DNA from: Caprimulgus europaeus
Lineage: Eukaryota; Chordata; Aves; Caprimulgiformes; Caprimulgidae
DNA: 64,000 nucleotides
Reading direction: 5' to 3'
Assembly: GCA_907165065.1 (NCBI GenBank)
Contig: OU015524.1
Coordinates: 56,337,295-56,401,294 of the forward strand
The position numbers were made by a program, and so were the translations under genes. Shown here in pieces: positions 61,201 to 64,000 of the stretch; position 1 is the stretch's first letter; each line of letters begins with the position of its first letter. The notes under the pieces were generated by a model. That model saw only the letters and a list, made by a program, of their open reading frames with translations. It was not told the DNA's origin and searched no databases.

Positions 61201-64000
61201 ACACCTCAATTATTCAAATGAGATTGCAGGCAGAGAATATGAAAGAGCAGAAGATTTGGGACAAATAGTTGATTTAATGGACATATAAACTGGGAGGGAA
61301 ATCTTTGAAGATGGCTTATTTATGTGTGTGAAGTTTGTAATCTGGACATTTTACACAAAAATATACACATAGTATAACAAAGGACATTATTAAAAAACTT
61401 ACCTTAGGTGGCATATGAAATACCAAGATATCTATCTTATGTGTTCCTTACAAAGTTTAAATACATTAGAGTTGACTTATACCATTTCTGAGCACTGACG
61501 TTGAAAGTAAAAAAAAAAAAACAACAAAAAACACACAAACCCAAAAAACCAAAACATTTCCAGAAAACCAAGTTAAAATGCATGTCAGGAAGAACCATGA
61601 CAGCTTAGGAGAATGCCACAAAAAAGCTGACAATCTGGAAAACACGTATCCAGAAAGAACAAGAGATAGCATAAAAATGGCAATCTACAGCAAAGTTTTA
61701 AAGCAATCAGTTGTACTTTTCCCTCAATGAAAAATAAATATATTAACATATATTATTGTCACAAAGGACAGTTATGATTATCATCTGATCTCCTTCATAT
61801 TTTAAACATAATTCCTTGTTTTGTAAACAATAACTTTCTACTTTACAAGCAGATTCTTTCCAATAACTGTTATCAAAGAACCTTAATTTTTGTATTTTTT
61901 TACCAAAATCATTCACTTATATTCTCTATTATATTAAGAAAACTCAATAAATATGTCAGTTAATATAAAAACTTGTCTTCTCACATAGTGGATAATCTTT
62001 CCAGGTGCTCTCCCACTTAGGAGGAATGCTAAGACTAACAGATCTCCCTAAGAACCATAATCGTCAAAAAGGAAGTGAGACTGGCAAATTCAGGACAAAT
62101 GAACCTACGTTGTGATCATTATATTTATTGGGGAAAAGATTATAAAAATATTCTAAAGTATTATATTGCAGGAAAGGATATTCTTGGAGACTTAAGGAGC
62201 AGCTTTGGGTAACTGTGCCAGTCCATAGTCCCAGAAACATCTACAAGGTGATGAGATAGTGCCATCCATAGGAAAAAGAATGATGTGTAAGGCAATGCAT
62301 TGTCTTTGACTTCCAAACATGTCTCATCCTCTAAAGCTGTCAAAGGAAGAACAAGTCTTACTCTGCCTGCTGCAGCATCCTGTCCAGGAGCACCACAACT
62401 GTGCACAGACAGATGTTACCTGGTGTACAAGAACCACCAGGAGCAGAACATAAGGCAAAGGTCTTCTGCCATTTACTACCCGTTGTGGCTACTCCTAGAA
62501 TGAGCCCTATTTCTTCTTCTCACCTTGACGCGTCTCAACCACTCCACTACATGTCTCACATTTTCCATCCTTTCAAAATTATGATGAGCAATTGTTAAAA
62601 GTATTACTACAATTAATTGCTACAATTAATTAAAATTGTGGTACTAAAATTACTACAAAATGTAGTTTGCAAAGTCTAAGATTTCAGCTGACTCAGACCT
62701 GTTTGGTTTTTTTTTCCAAAGCTTTATTTTAATTGAGAAAACTGCTTATATTATCAGTCATTTTTAATTTCGTTTTTATGTTGTGTAAAGTTAGTATCTT
62801 TTAAAATTATATGATCTATAAAGAATAATCTCTTCTACATGAAACTGCCAAGTAATGTTCTTTCTCTTACTGTCATTTTTTAATCACTGAGATTTCCACT
62901 GTACCTGACATAAACATTAACATTATTCTGCATCCATTCTGAATTTTATGCAGAACAACTTAATTTTGTATGTGTTTCTTGACAAATGTTCAAATCAAAC
63001 ATTGCTTTTCTCCCTTAACTGCCACTTTTTTCTTTGCTGCTTCTCTGAGAGACAGATCCTGCAGTGACTAGCTCCCGTTCAATGAAATTTGCAATACCAA
63101 CAAGCTACCAATGGATGTTATGCATTCAATATCTTATTTTTTGAGGACTGGAATATTAGGACTATTTTTCCTTAAATGCCAACTCTAAGGGTGATGTCCC
63201 ACATTAAAATACCTTAAAATAATGGATATCATGTGACTAAATTAATGAAAAATCACAGTATTAAATGTTTCACCATTAGGTTAATTTAGTTTCATTTACT
63301 TTCACAAAACAGTTTCAATTTCTTTTGTTTTGGGGAAAACTTTTCAAGTATAGAACTTTGTTTAAAGGCAGATGAAATCAGAATCGTTCTTTCACTTGTC
63401 TGACAGCTTTCACTACCTAGCTTTAGGGCATTAAAACAAAGCAAAACCAAATTGGCTGATCATTTCCAGAAATGTCAAAAAGGCTGTGAAAGGCAAGTTG
63501 CGGGGAGTTTTTTATTGTGTTTTGTTTTGTTTTGTTTTCCTGAAATACTTAAAAAACTGAGCAATGATCTAGACTTGTTGAATGAGAGAACTGAAATGAC
63601 CAAAGATACTCAGTATGTAATAGATGAGGTGGGTGGGAAGAGAAGGAAACATCTCTATTGTCTAGAGACAAGAGTGTCCTGCCAGTGTCTCTCTTAATTT
63701 CATTTGTTACCAGGAAAGACTGAAAAGATCTGCTACTAATCATTGGTATGATTACACTGTGCTGGTTTGTGTAGTTACTGGACCATGAGCAAGACGTGCC
63801 TAAGAAATACCTTTTCTAGCACCAGCCAGATAAACTGTTATGTATCTAAAGGTGGTTTGTAGGGAAAGCAGCTGCACCCAATAGTCTACAAATGCTGACC
63901 ATGGTGAGATGCTGTGGCTTTTTCCCTCATCCCCTTTATTTATTAGATAAGGAAGTTTAACTTTTTCAATCAAGGTGATTAACTGCCAAAGGACACACTT
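58298..64000. other. AT-rich non-coding stretch, no gene seen
   Basis: An A+C tract lies at 61509-61555; tandem CTACAATTAATT words lie near 62608-62635. 60370-60560 combines an octamer-like ATGCTAAT, a TTAATTA core and E-box-like CAGCTG words and is my best guess in this stretch for conserved non-coding DNA. The start at 63759 (TGTGCTGGTTTGTG) resembles an LTR edge for a dozen bases only. No gene or mobile element recognised. Confidence 0.6.
61509..61555. repeat. A+C-rich low-complexity tract
   Basis: A12 followed by mixed AAC, CA and CCC words with no other bases for about 45 bp. Confidence 0.85.

Noticed and set aside
63759-63930. Start resembling an ERVL-like LTR (TGTGCTGGTTT)
   Set aside because: Similarity stops after about a dozen bases; the rest does not follow the LTR seen at 57708.
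1-64000. CRISPR array, operon, phage or bacterial defence system
   Set aside because: No spaced direct repeats of array form and no dense coding; CR1 and avian LTRs place the window in a bird genome.

Overview
This window looks like nuclear DNA from a bird. It is AT-rich and gene-poor. It carries many 5'-truncated CR1 LINEs ending in the diagnostic octamer tail (ATTCTATGA or ATTCTGTGA), together with solo LTRs whose layout matches well-known avian ERVL-like families. I found no convincing protein-coding gene, tRNA, rRNA or CRISPR array. Open frames longer than about 100 codons are CR1 ORF2 remnants, read-through of simple repeats, LTR shadows, or chance. The window is best read as intergenic DNA or the inside of a very large intron. 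Family assignments are from memory of consensus sequences, not from a search.

Layout. 1-7.4 kb is AT-rich with no recognisable gene. It holds a poly(A) signal plus A19 tail near 6.55 kb that could be a retrocopy end. A short CR1 lies at 7.44-7.60 kb. A phase-consistent but unproven exon candidate lies at 9.25-9.41 kb, a GC-rich island at 10.0-10.3 kb, and a G-quadruplex motif at 12.32 kb. The longest CR1, degraded and on the minus strand, occupies 13.64-14.98 kb. A CAAT/CAAC-rich probable old LTR lies at about 17.17-17.83 kb, and a CR1 tail at 20.77 kb. 25.42-26.62 kb is a composite: a minus-strand LTR abutting two CR1 copies in opposite orientations. 30.30-31.28 kb is a complete solo LTR with a G-quadruplex motif, followed by a 0.6 kb (TTCC)n/(TTTC)n tract and an ancient CR1/L3-like LINE at 32.49-33.31 kb.

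35.56-36.07 kb is a CR1 with a 5' inversion, as expected from twin priming. 42.34-42.98 kb is a T35 tract and a CR1. 45.58-46.31 kb is a probable LTR interrupted by a CR1. 53.24-54.01 kb is the best-preserved CR1. 56.12-56.30 kb is a CR1 tail. 57.71-58.30 kb is a complete solo LTR with visible TATA box and poly(A) signal. The rest, including 36.1-42.3, 46.3-53.2 and 58.3-64.0 kb, is AT-rich DNA without an element I recognise.

How it fits together: the window is a record of successive retrotransposon insertions, from an ancient LINE to moderately young CR1 and LTR copies, with one CR1 nested in an LTR and another abutting one. No new multi-gene system is visible. The most distinctive observations are the CR1 rearrangements, the two G-quadruplex motifs, the long polypyrimidine tract, the possible retrocopy tail and the exon candidate.
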